Shown: positions 1 to 10,619, counted from the stretch's first letter. The stretch: DNA of 64,000 nucleotides from Acanthosepion lycidas (GCA_963932145.1 OZ010571.1:155905056-155969055), one strand, 5' to 3'. Notes: a model not told the origin generated them from the sequence alone. A program made the numbers and translations.

Positions 1-610
1 TCTACCTAGATGCAATTGACAGATTTTCATTGCGTCACATGGCATTATAAACAATGTCCGTATTAATATATGTGTACGTAAATTGTTGCATTTATTTATT
101 TATTTGACTCTTATTTAACAAAACAGACATCGGTTCTCAGAATATTCCTTCTACAATAAAGTACTGAAAGGTTCCCGACTTGACCATTTCCCAAGATGCA
201 ATCTTTTAGAATCCATTCTTGGACGAGTCAAGAAATTATGAAGACCCATTCATATATATGTTAGAAATGTAGATCCTTCCAGAATTAGGAGTGTGAGCGC
301 CTAATAATTTAACTAATGCAGAAAAGGTGATTTGAATGTATTCAAAAATCAGTCAAGAATTCACCCTTGAAAGTAATTGTATTAATTTAAAGAAAACAGA
401 TATATGGATTCAGGAAAAAGAGAAAAGGAAAAAATCATAAATAAAATGCTCTGTAAGGATACATAATAAGCTGAAAATTAATAACGCTACACCGGGTGAG
501 AAGTAGAGAAGGAATATTCACATTTGCATTTCCCCCATTATGGGTATTATTATTTTCCTGATACAATAACATCGTAAATCCCGGACGGAACGGAATGACT
601 GAAAGGAAAA
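1..610. other. AT-rich sequence, nothing recognised
   Basis: No frame here resembles a known protein, and I see no repeat shared with the rest of the window apart from a 14-base match (176-190, inverse of 23650-23664) that may be chance. Confidence 0.5.
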
Positions 611-659
611 GGAATGACAAGATATACACATAACTATATATACAAGTGTCCCACGCAGA

Positions 660-1217
660 AAAAGCGGTCACTATGGGGGCGACGGAAGATTTCCACGGCT
701 ACGAAGGGGTGCATCTATCAAGCTATTGTTCGGACTATCCTTCTCTATGACTGCGAAACGTGGCCACTTAGAGCGGTTGACCTACGAAGGCTTGAATTGT
801 TCGACAACGATTGCCTTCGGTGCATTCTACGATGCCACCGAATCGATCGTGTGCCCACAACCACTCTACGTCGTCGCCTGAGTTTCCGTCCTCTTCCACC
901 TGTCCTGCTCGAGCGTCATCTCCGATGGTTCGACACGCAGCTAGACGCCCGGAGGGAGAGCTCATCCGCAATGTACTTCTCCCTCCTTCTCTTCCTGGCT
1001 GGCAAAAACGTGTCGGTGGGCAGCTGAGGACGTGGGCTAGAACAATCAAGGACGATCTAGCAGTACTATCGGGTTCACAAGTAGTTGGTCTTCGACGATG
1101 GATCGCGATTGGCTCGCCATTTCGTTTGACCTGGCTCAGGATCGGCGAGCGTGGGCAGCGATGGTCCGTGATGCTGTACTTGCTCGGGAGGAAGTCGGTT
1201 CAACCCGACCAGGGTGA
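660..1217 (+). mobile_element. RTE-like LINE, C-terminal end of reverse transcriptase ORF (decayed)
   Basis: The translation passes through LWGRRKISTATKG, IYQAIVRTILLYDCETWPL and DLRRLELFDNDCLR, the segment after the RT palm that is typical of RTE-like and related LINE ORFs of invertebrates. Homology then moves to other frames (LPGWQKRVGGQLRTWARTIKDDL, shown in part) and finishes with EEVGSTRPG and a stop at 1215-1217, the expected end of such an ORF. At least two frameshifts make it non-functional. The RT core is absent, so this is a 5'-truncated insertion. A related copy starts at the right edge of the window. The exact clade is inferred. Confidence 0.8.
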
Positions 1218-1294
1218 AAACCGATACAAGTCAAGTCAAAGTTAAGCTACGCAGAAAACCAGAGTGTAATGAGAAACAAAAAGGGTCCAACATA

Positions 1295-1799
1295 TAATAT
1301 AGAGACACTCCTGTGTCTTCGAATTCCTCTAAAACTCTTCTGAACGGCCTCTTTGTTGGTGAATGCTGCCATAATCCTAGCCTTCAGTCCATCTTTGTCG
1401 TTACAAGGAGTTTTCTTGGTCTCTCGTTCAACAGAGCCTCACACATAATAATCAAGCGGGTTACAGTTTTGGGAGTTAAGTGGCCAGGTGAAATGGTCGC
1501 AGAAATTGTCTGACATACATGACTGGATTCTCCTGTGTGGCATGGGGAAGAGTCCTGTTGCCAGAACTTCCAGCAGTCACCCTTTTGAGCAAGGGCGACA
1601 CTACCTCCTCAAGGCACTTGATGAAGGCCTCCGTGTTGAGTTTGAGAACTTCACCAATAAATTCTGGAGTTTTTTTCTTATCAGAATGATCAGAGTGAGT
1701 TTGCCGAGCTGCCGTACCTTCGTAATCATCATTAAACTCATCCAACTCTTTCCGAATCCACTGCAATGTAAGGACAGTTTCCTTAAAAACGACTGACAA
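1295..1799 (-). mobile_element. Mariner/Tc1-type transposase remnant, internally deleted
   Basis: On the minus strand 1799-1476 reads WIRKELDEFNDDYEG, KKTPEFIGEV, LKLNTEAFIKCLEEVVSPL and RTLPHATQENPVM. In full-length relatives the KTPEFI segment is N-terminal while LNTEAYIKCLEEVV lies about 150 residues later, so the HTH and first catalytic regions are deleted here. The C-terminal part (PLDYY region, then a stretch ending near 1309) continues in other frames with stops. The third catalytic acidic residue is not recognisable. It cannot encode a transposase. A second copy lies at 58855-59530. Confidence 0.8.
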
Positions 1800-1804
1800 G
1801 GTAT

Positions 1805-2190
1805 TGCTATTAAGTTTTTTATTTATTTTTTCTTATTTTCGTATAATTTCTTTTCTAGATATAAATAATATAAAAATTGTACGAATGTTCTGTATGTCCA
1901 AGTACTTTCGATAATTCTTTTAGCAATTATCAAGTAGAGTTGTGCATTTCTTTATAATCTTTCTAAGGGAAAATTCATCCTGCTTGTAGTTACGTTTTAT
2001 TTGATATTTATAAAAATGTTATTTGTTTTTATTTTTATATTCATTGTTTCTACTGGTTTTATCAGAAAGAAATAGTCTAATTTAGTGATTTATGAGGTAA
2101 TTCGAAAAATCTTTATAACTAGCGTCTTTTTCACGTTGTTGAGTTCTTGAAAGAAAAGCGAACAAGATGATGAATCCTCATGCACACTCT
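1805..2190. other. AT-rich spacer, nothing recognised
   Basis: No coding similarity and no repeat structure beyond short A/T runs. Confidence 0.5.
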
Positions 2191-2194
2191 TGCA

Positions 2195-2312
2195 ATGAAA
2201 AATGAAATTACTCTTTGATAATGTCTAAAAGAACAGTCGAGAGCGCTTGGATACAAAGAACATTCGTAAAATCTTTACATACTTTATGTTCAGAAAAGAA
2301 AATAATTATATG
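2195..2312 (+). mobile_element. Penelope-like element 3' end remnant
   Basis: The segment holds TTTGATAATG - hairpin - GTCGAGAGCGCT and then a run resembling the 3' end of the Penelope-like fragment at 20716-20812 (ACACTC/ATACTT, then TTCAGAAAAGAAA). The match is about 70 percent by eye. No coding sequence remains. The hairpin belongs to the CTGANGA/GAAAC type discussed in the findings, but is degenerate. Confidence 0.55.
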
Positions 2313-2403
2313 AATACAAGAAAATTTAATTAACCATCTTTAACGCAGTACATTGTCAGTCGCCTTTAATGAAACTTGTAGAAAAGAAGAATTGCTGCCC
2401 AAA

Positions 2404-2410
2404 TACATAC

Positions 2411-2471
<61 letters not shown>
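2404..2471. repeat. Microsatellite (ATAC)n(AT)n
   Basis: A compound tetranucleotide plus dinucleotide tract with almost no interruption. Confidence 0.95.
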
Positions 2472-2474
<3 letters not shown>

Positions 2475-2519
2475 ATCTCATATATATGGATTGAATTATT
2501 TTATCTTTTTCATATTAAT

Positions 2520-3845
2520 ATGACCCGCTTAATATTCTATAACATTCATCACTTTTTCATTGCTGATTTTGATAAAATTCTATTGTTTCGACTTAAAATA
2601 ACTCGCACTAATTTGTTTTTCTTTTCATATACATTGTTAGAATGTAATATATCTTTTCAGTTACTATCAGGAAAAGCTGAACAGTATTCATTTATTCGAT
2701 ACCGAATACAACTTTACCGAATTATGCTGTACCATTGTCTTGCATGAACTTTTTCCTTAGCTTAAATCTTCTTGATTACGACCGGCACCACTTAAAAATC
2801 TTCTTTTCCAAAACTGACAATTCATTCAATGCACTTATCATGACAAAATCAGAAACATTGATTTTGCTATTGAAAATGATAGCCGAAAGCGTTACTCCGT
2901 TTCCAAGCTCATGCCTTTTAAGTCGTTAGTTGACTATTTTCATGAAGTTTGAAGGTATCAGGTCACTTTAATATAGCTCTATACTCATCACTGAAAATTC
3001 CTTTTGAAAAATAAATCTTTGTGAACTACTTTATCCAGCACAAATTATTAATGTTTGTGATGTTTTTTTTAATGATAAACTGCCATTTTTCATATGTGTA
3101 AGCGTTCTTTTAATATTACACATCTTTCCAGCTGAATTCGCAACATTTTTGCAGCTGCATTCGCAACAACATCTTCAAATATTTATTGTTTCACAAACCA
3201 CTTTTCTTCCTTATTAACCTTTTAATGTTTCTCAAATCTCTTTACAACATTCTTAAAGACATTTTTTCTTGTTCTTATCTTGCTATTGTTTCGATTTCTT
3301 TATTGCATGCTTCGATAACGTCAAATTGGCAGCTGATATCGAAAATAGCCTCCAGTCTGTTGTTAACTGGAGAGAAAATGGCTTTTTAACACTAACGCCT
3401 TCAAAATTAAACTTTTATTTTCCATTAGTTTAATAGAACCTTTTCTAACCTTCCATTAACAGGAATATAGCATCAGGAAAAAGAGAGGAAGAGAAAAATT
3501 ATTAGGGTAGTAAATCGTTGCGTCTTTTCGATCTAAAGTATTCCTCTGATATAAAATGGAATGGTTATATCAAAGTCAAATGATAAGCCTGATGTTAGAA
3601 AAGTTGGTTCACTGTGTCGTGCCAGACAATTTTTCTTGCCAAAATCTATCTGGCACATTTGTCCCATCTGAAGAGAATCGAAATTCATGAAGTAAGCCGA
3701 CTGTTTGGCATTATTACATCATTTCAGACTGAAATCAATAATATTCTTGATTTCTGTCCCAGTCAAAGAGAAAATTTCTACATATCAGAACAATGCCAGG
3801 TAGGTGAATAACAAAGGGGGAAATTCTATGAACGTTTTTTGTCCG
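2520..3845. other. AT-rich stretch without recognisable genes
   Basis: Several short open frames (for example 2520-2747, 3186-3389, 3614-3811) occur, but none has a familiar domain, biased codon use or flanking splice signals. I regard them as chance frames in AT-rich DNA. Confidence 0.5.
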
Positions 3846-3849
3846 CTAA

Positions 3850-4250
3850 AAGGAATTCATCAGACTATCTATATTTCTGAGATGACGTATTATGTACACT
3901 ATTTACATTATTCGGACTATTGTCCTCATCTTTGTTGCCATATTTATTACAACGTTTCGGCCTTTCAGTATCTGTCTATATTTCTGAGATGAGATATTAT
4001 GTACATTATTTACATTATTCGGACTATTTTCCACATCTTTGTCGCCATATTTATTACAACGTTTTGGCCGTTGTACGCTCCGGCCTTCTTCAGGTGATTG
4101 GAATGTCGAACTTAATCCTTTATTTCGCTCACTGGGGTAGACTGTTCTAGTTCCACGTGCCATATTTAATGGATGTCAGTTATCAGTTATCTCCTGTTAA
4201 TTTCCCTCTGAAAGTTCTCCACTGCCTTAACCGGGTATTGAATTCACATG
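3850..4250 (-). mobile_element. tRNA-derived SINE with duplicated tail
   Basis: Read on the minus strand this is the dominant SINE of the window. It has a body (GGAGATAACTGATAACTGAC, TAACAGGAG), a hairpin (CTGAAGAAGGCCGGAGCG ... GAAAC, about 4062-4098), AATAAATATGGCGAC, and the tail module ATAGTCCGAATAATGTAAAT. The tail appears twice (3861-3965 and 3966-4070), as in the tail arrays at 9550 and 24250. The tRNA-like head is cut off near 4245. Immediately to the right a second tail fragment (4252-4284) runs in the opposite direction. Confidence 0.85.
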
Positions 4251-4251
4251 A

Positions 4252-4284
4252 AGACAATAGTCCGAATAATGTAAATATTATTCA
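4252..4284 (+). repeat. SINE tail fragment, divergent from preceding SINE
   Basis: Carries GACAATAGTCCGAATAATG, the tail module of the SINE family, in the orientation opposite to the copy at 3850-4250. The two form a divergent pair. Confidence 0.7.
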
Positions 4285-4289
4285 TCAGA

Positions 4290-5420
4290 ATAATGTGGTG
4301 GAATTTTAAATATATGTAGCGCGAGTGGCTGATAGAAATTTAAACATCAGTTGTAATTATGAAACGTAGAGAAACGATATAGGATATAAAAGAAAAAAAT
4401 TTGGAATTATAGAAAAAATATAAGAAAAAAATTTATATATATAAAAAAAAAAGATATAGGAAGGCTAAATTTGAAATTTTAAGATACCCTGGCGTCTGAT
4501 GTGTCCAGACGCGCAACTTAACCGATCTCATTCGATTCTCAATGCTTTTGTTTTGGTCGCAGTTTTATTTAAATATCCCACATTGTGACTCATTCAGAAA
4601 GGTAGAAATGTTGTAAGAATCTTACAAAATTCTTACAACATTCATATGTCATTCAATTAAACAGATGTTTAGCATGAAGCAATTGTGTGTGAGGGTGTCT
4701 CTTGTTGGTGAATATATTTGCTGTCTCAAGGTAAGGATTCTCTTTCTATGATGCAAGTGTTCCATTTCTCAGCGTCTAATTCTTGTATAGGTTTATACCC
4801 AAATTTTTCACAAGATTTGTTCTTAAAAACCTAACTTATACACGATTCTGTCTTTTATAGCAAATCTCTTTTCGAGCCTTTTGGCTTTTTAGACTTCTGA
4901 CTCTTTTAAGCAACCCCCGCTACTTGTTCTTGTGCGTATATCATATTTACTGTCTTGAAAGTCGTCCAAACGCAATTTTTGGCAAATATTTCGATAAATT
5001 GCTGCTTTTACCAATTCCATTATATACTGGTCTTTCTCCAATCTCTATTTGCATTCCATCTCTGGATCATATTAAGAAAATACCTCCTTCTGGGCTTTCC
5101 ATTAAAACAACAGTGGTTAATGTTTGAAGATAGTTTAGCAGACTACAACTTAGAATAATGTTTCTGGTATGAGACAGTTTAATTTTCTTTAGTATAATAC
5201 AAGTCATAATATTTCTCAGTGTCAGTAAATCGATAATTATTCCCCACCTAAAAATGATTTTAGGACGTCAGCGCTAGAGTTCAAAACTGAGAAAATTTTT
5301 TCTAACTACCAACACTTACCTCAGTATTCTTACTAACGTTTAGTATAGATAATCTTAAATCCCCAGCGGATTTTTAATTTTACTTTTTACTTTTTTGACA
5401 GTATCAAGTGTCATCAGATA
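4290..5420. other. AT-rich stretch with one short hairpin
   Basis: The only structure is a 13-bp inverted repeat, ATGTTGTAAGAAT / ATTCTTACAACAT, at about 4608-4642. Open frames at 4924-5158 show no known domain. Confidence 0.5.
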
Positions 5421-5430
5421 AGATCCTGAT

Positions 5431-5467
5431 ATATATATATATATATATATAAATATATATATATATA
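5431..5467. repeat. (AT)n microsatellite
   Basis: A dinucleotide tract that abuts the large inverted repeat to its right. Confidence 0.9.
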
Positions 5468-5706
5468 ATTATTTATTTAAAAAAAAAAAATATAACATAA
5501 ATATGTTATAAAATCACTACAAAAATAGCCATTTTGTTTCAACACCCTCGGTGTCTTATCAAGTGATGAGGTTGAATGGTTTTACATTCAACATCATCAC
5601 TTGATATGACACCGAAGGTGTTGAAACAAAATGGCTATTTTTGTAGTGATTTTATAACATATTTATGTTATAATTTTTTTTTTAAATAAATAATTATATA
5701 TATATA
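5461..5706. repeat. Large hairpin (foldback) element
   Basis: Two arms of about 118 bp (5461-5579 and 5584-5700) are almost exact reverse complements around GTTGAATGGTTTTACATTC. Each arm reads outward through TTGATATGACACC, a short hairpin, TTGAAAC, then AAAATGGCTATTTTTG, and ends in a poly-T and AAATAAATAATTAT. The symmetry axis lies just 5' of a hammerhead-core-like motif, as in the elements at 32.1 and 56.3 kb. No coding capacity. It may be a MITE-like foldback or an inverted dimer of a small retroelement. Confidence 0.85.
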
Positions 5707-5734
5707 TTTTTTTTTTTTTTTAAATAAATAATTA

Positions 5735-5770
5735 TATCTGCTCTACTTTGTATTGAGCACTCTTTTAAGA
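5735..5770. repeat. Short shared module (GCTCTACTTTGTATTGAGCAC)
   Basis: TCTGCTCTACTTTGTATTGA plus GCAC recurs near 48708 and, inverted, in the AAGTGCTCAATA boxes at 13399, 15052, 32090 and 56000. It is a recurrent end module of the AT-flanked hairpin elements. Confidence 0.6.
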
Positions 5771-5823
5771 ATAGTAATTGTTGGTTATTGGAATTCATTC
5801 CATATACACCAACCATATACTTG

Positions 5824-5826
<3 letters not shown>

Positions 5827-5868
<42 letters not shown>
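5827..5868. repeat. (AT)n microsatellite
   Basis: About 20 uninterrupted AT units. Confidence 0.95.
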
Positions 5869-5869
<1 letters not shown>

Positions 5870-5873
<4 letters not shown>

Positions 5874-6320
5874 AAGAATAATTACACCTTAGCTAACGCG
5901 TTTCTTCCTCTGATTGACATTATCAAGACAAGTGTAAGGGTTTTATTTTGCAACAAATATTTATAAATAGAAGTAAAAATATCTTGACTTTTTTAGAATT
6001 GTTAAATTGAGGAACGCTCAAAAATATACTTCAGTCGAACTTAAAGTCAAGGTAAGTTATGGAAGATGCTAAGTCATTTAATTTAATATCTAATGAATAA
6101 AAGTGAGTAAATGTTGTTATTGTTGTTGCTGTTTTGTTTTATAATTTAATTATTATTTCTATTACTTAATTTGAGGTTAATTTATGTGTAATCAAATTTT
6201 AATTAATAGGTTTTGGATTTAACCGTTTACATTTAATTTTTACATCGCTATAATCATGTATGTTGACTTAGGAAATTGGTATTTCTTTTAGGAAGAAAAT
6301 AATTAATAAATCCGAGACGC
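5870..6320. other. AT-rich spacer, nothing recognised
   Basis: No repeat or coding similarity recognised. Confidence 0.45.
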
Positions 6321-6324
6321 AGAT

Positions 6325-6630
6325 TTATATTTTGGTAATATTCGATAGCGGCACTCTCAAGAATTTTCTTTCTAAGTTATTTTCTGTTTTAATAAGTGTG
6401 GCATTCTTTAGATCGAAGTTGTGATTGATCTTATGTATGACTAACAGATTTGATGAATCGTTGTATATAAGATCGTTTTTGTGTTCATAGATACGTTTTA
6501 TTTTCATTTCCGTAGGTTCCCCAATATATTGTAAGACACAATTGTGACAGGATATTAGGATTATTATTGATACGGATAAGTTACGCCCCACATAAATCAG
6601 TCGGTACATTAGCCAAAATGTTAAACCCAA
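6325..6630 (-). mobile_element. Penelope-like GIY-YIG domain remnant
   Basis: A 101-residue frame contains CHNCVLQYIGEPTEMKIKR, then IYEHKNDLIYN and VIHKINHNFDL. This matches the pattern C-x-C-x(3)-YIGET-x(5)-R-x(2)-EH-x(n)-H of the GIY-YIG endonuclease at the C terminus of Penelope-like retroelements. There is no RT upstream in this orientation, so this is an isolated fragment. A stand-alone GIY-YIG gene is possible but unlikely at this length. Confidence 0.65.
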
Positions 6631-7027
6631 AACTAGCTCTTCGCTTGTAAAATAAAAATCAGGTGATCTTTTAAATGAGTTAAGAAAACATAGACATAAA
6701 ACAAAATATATGACTAGATTAAATATAATTTTTCCTTTTCTCTGTATTCATATTGTATTTTTACAGCTATATAATTTTAGTTGTATCTAAATTTCTACAC
6801 ATAAAAAAAACGCCCCAAAACAAACTTACGTACCCAGTAAAGAGATCGAGACCTAGATTCCTATGGCAAGCAAAACCGCTTACCAACGTTAAATCGTATG
6901 ATAGTATGGCTCTAGTCGTAACTCGAGTTTCACATTCATGCGATCTTCAAACGACTTAAACAGAAATGGAAGAAAGGAGGAACTTTATATGAATCGCCCT
7001 AAAGCATTACGTCAAGAAAAAAATCTT

Positions 7028-7030
<3 letters not shown>

Positions 7031-7120
<90 letters not shown>
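7031..7120. repeat. (CA)n(TA)n compound microsatellite
   Basis: About 16 CA units pass directly into about 30 TA units. Confidence 0.95.
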
Positions 7121-7123
<3 letters not shown>

Positions 7124-7272
7124 ATAAAAAGGCTTAAACACTAATATTCCATAGAATATTAGTGTTTAAGCCTTTTTATTATATCCTTACTCTGTCCTGG
7201 GCATTGAGTTCTACCTGCATTCTATCCTCTTGGAGTTTTTTATTAAAAAAATATACATGTATGTGTATGCAC
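7121..7272 (+). repeat. Dispersed hairpin repeat, copy 1
   Basis: The first 62 bases (7121-7182) are a near-perfect hairpin with 29-bp arms ending in AAGCCTTTTTATTAT and a 4-base loop. The right arm continues into about 90 bases (TCTGTCCTGG, TTGAGTTCTACCTG, ATACATGT) shared with 22944-23065. The hairpin therefore looks like an inverted partial copy placed in front of a normal one. Confidence 0.75.
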
Positions 7273-7331
7273 CTATGTATATATATTTATATATTTTGCA
7301 TATGTATGTGTATATTTATCATTAATATTAG

Positions 7332-7332
<1 letters not shown>

Positions 7333-7388
<56 letters not shown>

Positions 7389-7400
7389 TAGATAGATAAA
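7333..7400. repeat. (TA)n(GATA)n microsatellite
   Basis: A TA tract followed by a few GATA units. Confidence 0.95.
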
Positions 7401-7445
7401 TAGATATGGCGAAAAAACAGTGAAATTTAAATATCGCTTTTTCTA

Positions 7446-7462
7446 TGTTCTATCTATCTATC

Positions 7463-7539
<77 letters not shown>

Positions 7540-7541
7540 GG
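7446..7541. repeat. (TCTA)n(TA)n(GA)n compound microsatellite
   Basis: Three consecutive simple-repeat motifs in one tract. Confidence 0.95.
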
Positions 7542-7594
7542 GTGGGGTCGGATACCAACAGTCTTTCTAAATGTATGGAACTAAATTCATAATT

Positions 7595-7740
7595 TTAATT
7601 TTTGCCCCCCAAATTATTACTTAACAAATGAAAGTCCAAAGGGTGACTCCAGAGGATAATAAAAAGGGAGATGTTACGAAGAGCAACAAAGGACAGAAAG
7701 TTATGGAGAGCCATTGTCACGAACGACTTGATCATACATG
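7595..7740 (+). mobile_element. Possible LINE C-terminal fragment
   Basis: One plus-strand frame reads MLRRATKDRKLWRAIV, resembling the ATxDRxxWR motif near the end of several LINE ORFs. A related nucleotide stretch occurs near 38950-39000 (LRAAKDRKLW). The evidence is a single motif. Confidence 0.35.
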
Positions 7741-7829
7741 TTACACTCAAGGAGAAATGCAAAAGGTGAGTTTTTAACAGGTTTCGTGAGTATCTGTATT
7801 TGAACAAATTTCTCATTATCCACAGAATC

Positions 7830-8628
7830 GTTTCATGAATTTTCTTATATACTTTAAAATTCGATCACATCATAGAATATACCTACATCAAATCCAGTCT
7901 TGACTCATTAAAAACTTCAGAGGAAAAATTATCCCTACATCTGACATCAAATTAACTCATTTGATACCCACAAGCGGCCGGTCGAACAGTTGGCCAACAC
8001 TTGGAGGCCTCCCTGCGGCGTTTACTTTCCTTTGTCGGAAATACGGCGTAGTTCCAATATTTGAAAGTGAGGTTTGTTCAGGCAAGAAATCTGATTCACT
8101 CTGCGCCTGACTGTTCGTTTTCTTTTAAACTCGTCAATATTACGTGTGCGATGATGATTACAGACTTAGTTTCCATTAAGAATCAGGATTTTTCAATTTG
8201 ATTTTACCCTTTTATAATGCTCTACTAACATCTTTACTGAATAAAATTCAAAAGAAAGACAAGTCATCCTTACTGCAATAGACTGACAGATATAAAAGCC
8301 AGATTATATTTGCTAATATCATCGTGAAGTGAGCGTTACCATAAATCTCATTTCACCGCATAATAATCTATTTCTCAGTTAATTTTCGTACAATATTCTA
8401 ATATATTTAAAATAGTAAAATGGTTGCTTCATTGCACACACACTCATGCTAATCGATATGATATTGAGCCTTTTCCTTTCAAAGGCATTAAATTATTTGA
8501 TATGTTTTTGTTCAAGCAGGAATTACCAGTTTCAAAAATGAAGAACGCTTCAGATATAAAACTTCGTCTCACCATCACGTCCACCGCTAATGCTTGACCC
8601 TCATACGTCGAATCTCGACGGGAGAGTC
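7830..8628. other. Sequence without recognised features
   Basis: No long frame and no dispersed repeat recognised. The end (8600-8630) carries TCGACGGGAGAGTC, which recurs inverted at about 55904-55914 beside another AT tract. Confidence 0.45.
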
Positions 8629-8629
8629 G

Positions 8630-8631
<2 letters not shown>

Positions 8632-8683
<52 letters not shown>
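8632..8683. repeat. (AT)n microsatellite
   Basis: About 26 AT units. Confidence 0.95.
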
Positions 8684-8687
<4 letters not shown>

Positions 8688-8689
8688 AA

Positions 8690-9545
8690 TGCATTAGCAT
8701 ATTAAATCGCAGTACAAGTGCGATATTATGGTGATCAAAACACAATGTGAACGATGGTTAACTACTTTTGATGTAACAAATACTATTGTATATTTGTATC
8801 ATGGAAGATATCGTTTACTATAGGATAGTAAATATGTTAGTATCCTTGATAGGAAAGAAAGAATACAAGTCAGGCGAAATAATAAAAAAGGGTTGTATTT
8901 CATATCCGAACAGTTTAACTTTTGTATACTTGATATTGTTAACGCAATGCTTTGTTTGATTCATCCTTTAACCCTAAAATAAATTTGTCTTTCTTTCATT
9001 TTCCTGAGAAAAATATATAATGACAGGAATACCCCTGTTAGAATAATCAATGTCAATAACACTTGATACACCATATAATCAGCCAAACATTTCCAAATAT
9101 AAACCTAAAGCCAAAACCTTAACAACATCTCTGTCGCGAATAAAATTAATTTCCCGAATAATATTTGCTAGATTACTAATTCGTCTCAAAGTTATAAGCA
9201 AAATATATCATTATTAATTTAGACTAATTAATGCCCCGTTTTCAGCCTAAATCTCGGATCTTCAATCATAAGGTAAGTACTATAAGTTTAAAAATCAATC
9301 TCTGATGAAATTTGAAGTCGTATTTCTTGAAGAGTCTTATACAGATGCCTTAGCAGTGGTGTATTTCTATCTAAATAAACCGACACTCAAGTGGATATTT
9401 CCCCGATCACTATAATCTAAACCTGTTCAATTAACCGTTATCTTCCCCACATATCAGTATAAACTGTGCCTCTTACTATGTCACACTGTAAAAAAAAAAT
9501 TCTTGATCTAAATAAATAAAACCAAACATTTTATAAAATCTTATA
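8690..9545. other. AT-rich stretch, nothing recognised
   Basis: No coding similarity or repeat seen. Confidence 0.5.
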
Positions 9546-9549
9546 AATT

Positions 9550-9936
9550 CAGTATCTGTCTATATTTCTGAGATGAGGTATCATGTACACTATTTACATT
9601 ATTCGGACTATTGTCCTCATCTTTGTCGCCATATTTATTACAACGTTTCAACCTTTCAGTATCTGTCTATATTTCTGAGATGAGGTATCATGTACACTAT
9701 TTACATTATTCGGACTATTGTCCTCATCTTTGTCGCCATATTTCTTACAACGTTTCAACCTTTCAGTATCTGTCTATATTTCTGAGATAAGGTATTATGT
9801 ACATTATTTACATTATTCGGACTATTGTCTTCATCTTTGTCGCCATATTTATTACAACGTTTCGGCCTTGCAGTATCTGTCTATATTTCTGAGATGAGTT
9901 ATTATGTACACTATTTACATTATTTGGACTATTGTA
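9550..9936 (-). repeat. SINE tail array, 107-bp tandem repeat
   Basis: CAGTATCTGTCTATATTTCT begins at 9550, 9657, 9764 and 9871, giving an exact 107-bp period over about 3.6 units. Each unit is the 3' module of the SINE family (GTAATAAATATGGCGAC ... GAGGACAATAGTCC ... CATCTCAGAAATATAG). Units differ by single bases. The array ends where a plus-strand SINE begins. Confidence 0.9.
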
Positions 9937-10242
9937 TTCGATCCAGTGACAGGACCCAAAGAGTGTGAGTTCAATACAGTGGAGAACTTTCAGAGGGAAA
10001 TTAACAGGAGATAACTGATGACTGACATCCATTAAACATGGCACGTGGAACTAGAACAGTCTACCCCAGTGAGCGAAATAAAGGATTAAGTTCGACATTC
10101 CAATCACCTGAAGAAGGCCGGAGCGTACAACTGCCGAAACGTTGTAATAAATATGGCGTACAACGGCCGAAACGTTGTAATAAATATAGCGACAAAGATG
10201 AGGACAATAGTCCGAATAATGTAAATAATGCTTATAAATTCA
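9937..10242 (+). mobile_element. tRNA-derived SINE, head truncated
   Basis: Starts inside the tRNA-like head (GATCCAGTGACAGG) and keeps box B (GAGTTCAATAC), the body, CTGAAGAAGGCCGGAGCG and GAAACGTTGTAATAAATATG. A short partial duplication of the hairpin region (10137-10190) gives two GAAAC-AATAAA modules in a row. It is divergent relative to the tail array at its left. Confidence 0.85.
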
Positions 10243-10619
10243 GTTTTATATTAGAAATAATGCGTTATTCTGGTTAGAAACTGTTTTTGTTTCGCAAGTT
10301 ACGGTTCCTAAAGTTTATGGGTCTTTTTCCAGATTATAATAGCAACTCTATTAAACTTCAACTTTATGTGTTATGATAGATAGGCGACTAGATAATACAT
10401 CAGTCTTGAAGATGTCAATATTTTAAAATTCTGTATTTTTCAATAAAACACCGTTGGTTTAGTATTTTAAATATAAAATTGAATTAAAAAATAACTTGAA
10501 TTTTTTTCCTTTATTTTTTTTTATCTGTTGTCATGCGTTATTTGCGTGTTTAACAACAATCCTGTTTTTATATTCACGTATTTTCAGATTTCCATAGTGA
10601 ACAATTTAGCCGACATGAT

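Noticed and set aside
7595-7816. 73-codon minus-strand frame as a gene
   Set aside because: The opposite strand shows a LINE-like ATKDRKLWR motif, so the minus-strand frame is probably a shadow.
9550-9936. Regular 107-bp spacing suggesting a CRISPR-like array
   Set aside because: The whole unit is repeated with no unique spacers. It is a SINE tail satellite in a eukaryotic context.
10100-10160. Calling the SINE hairpin a functional hammerhead ribozyme
   Set aside because: There is an extra base before stem II, no compatible stem I strand, and no NUH triplet after stem III. Reported only as a core-like module.
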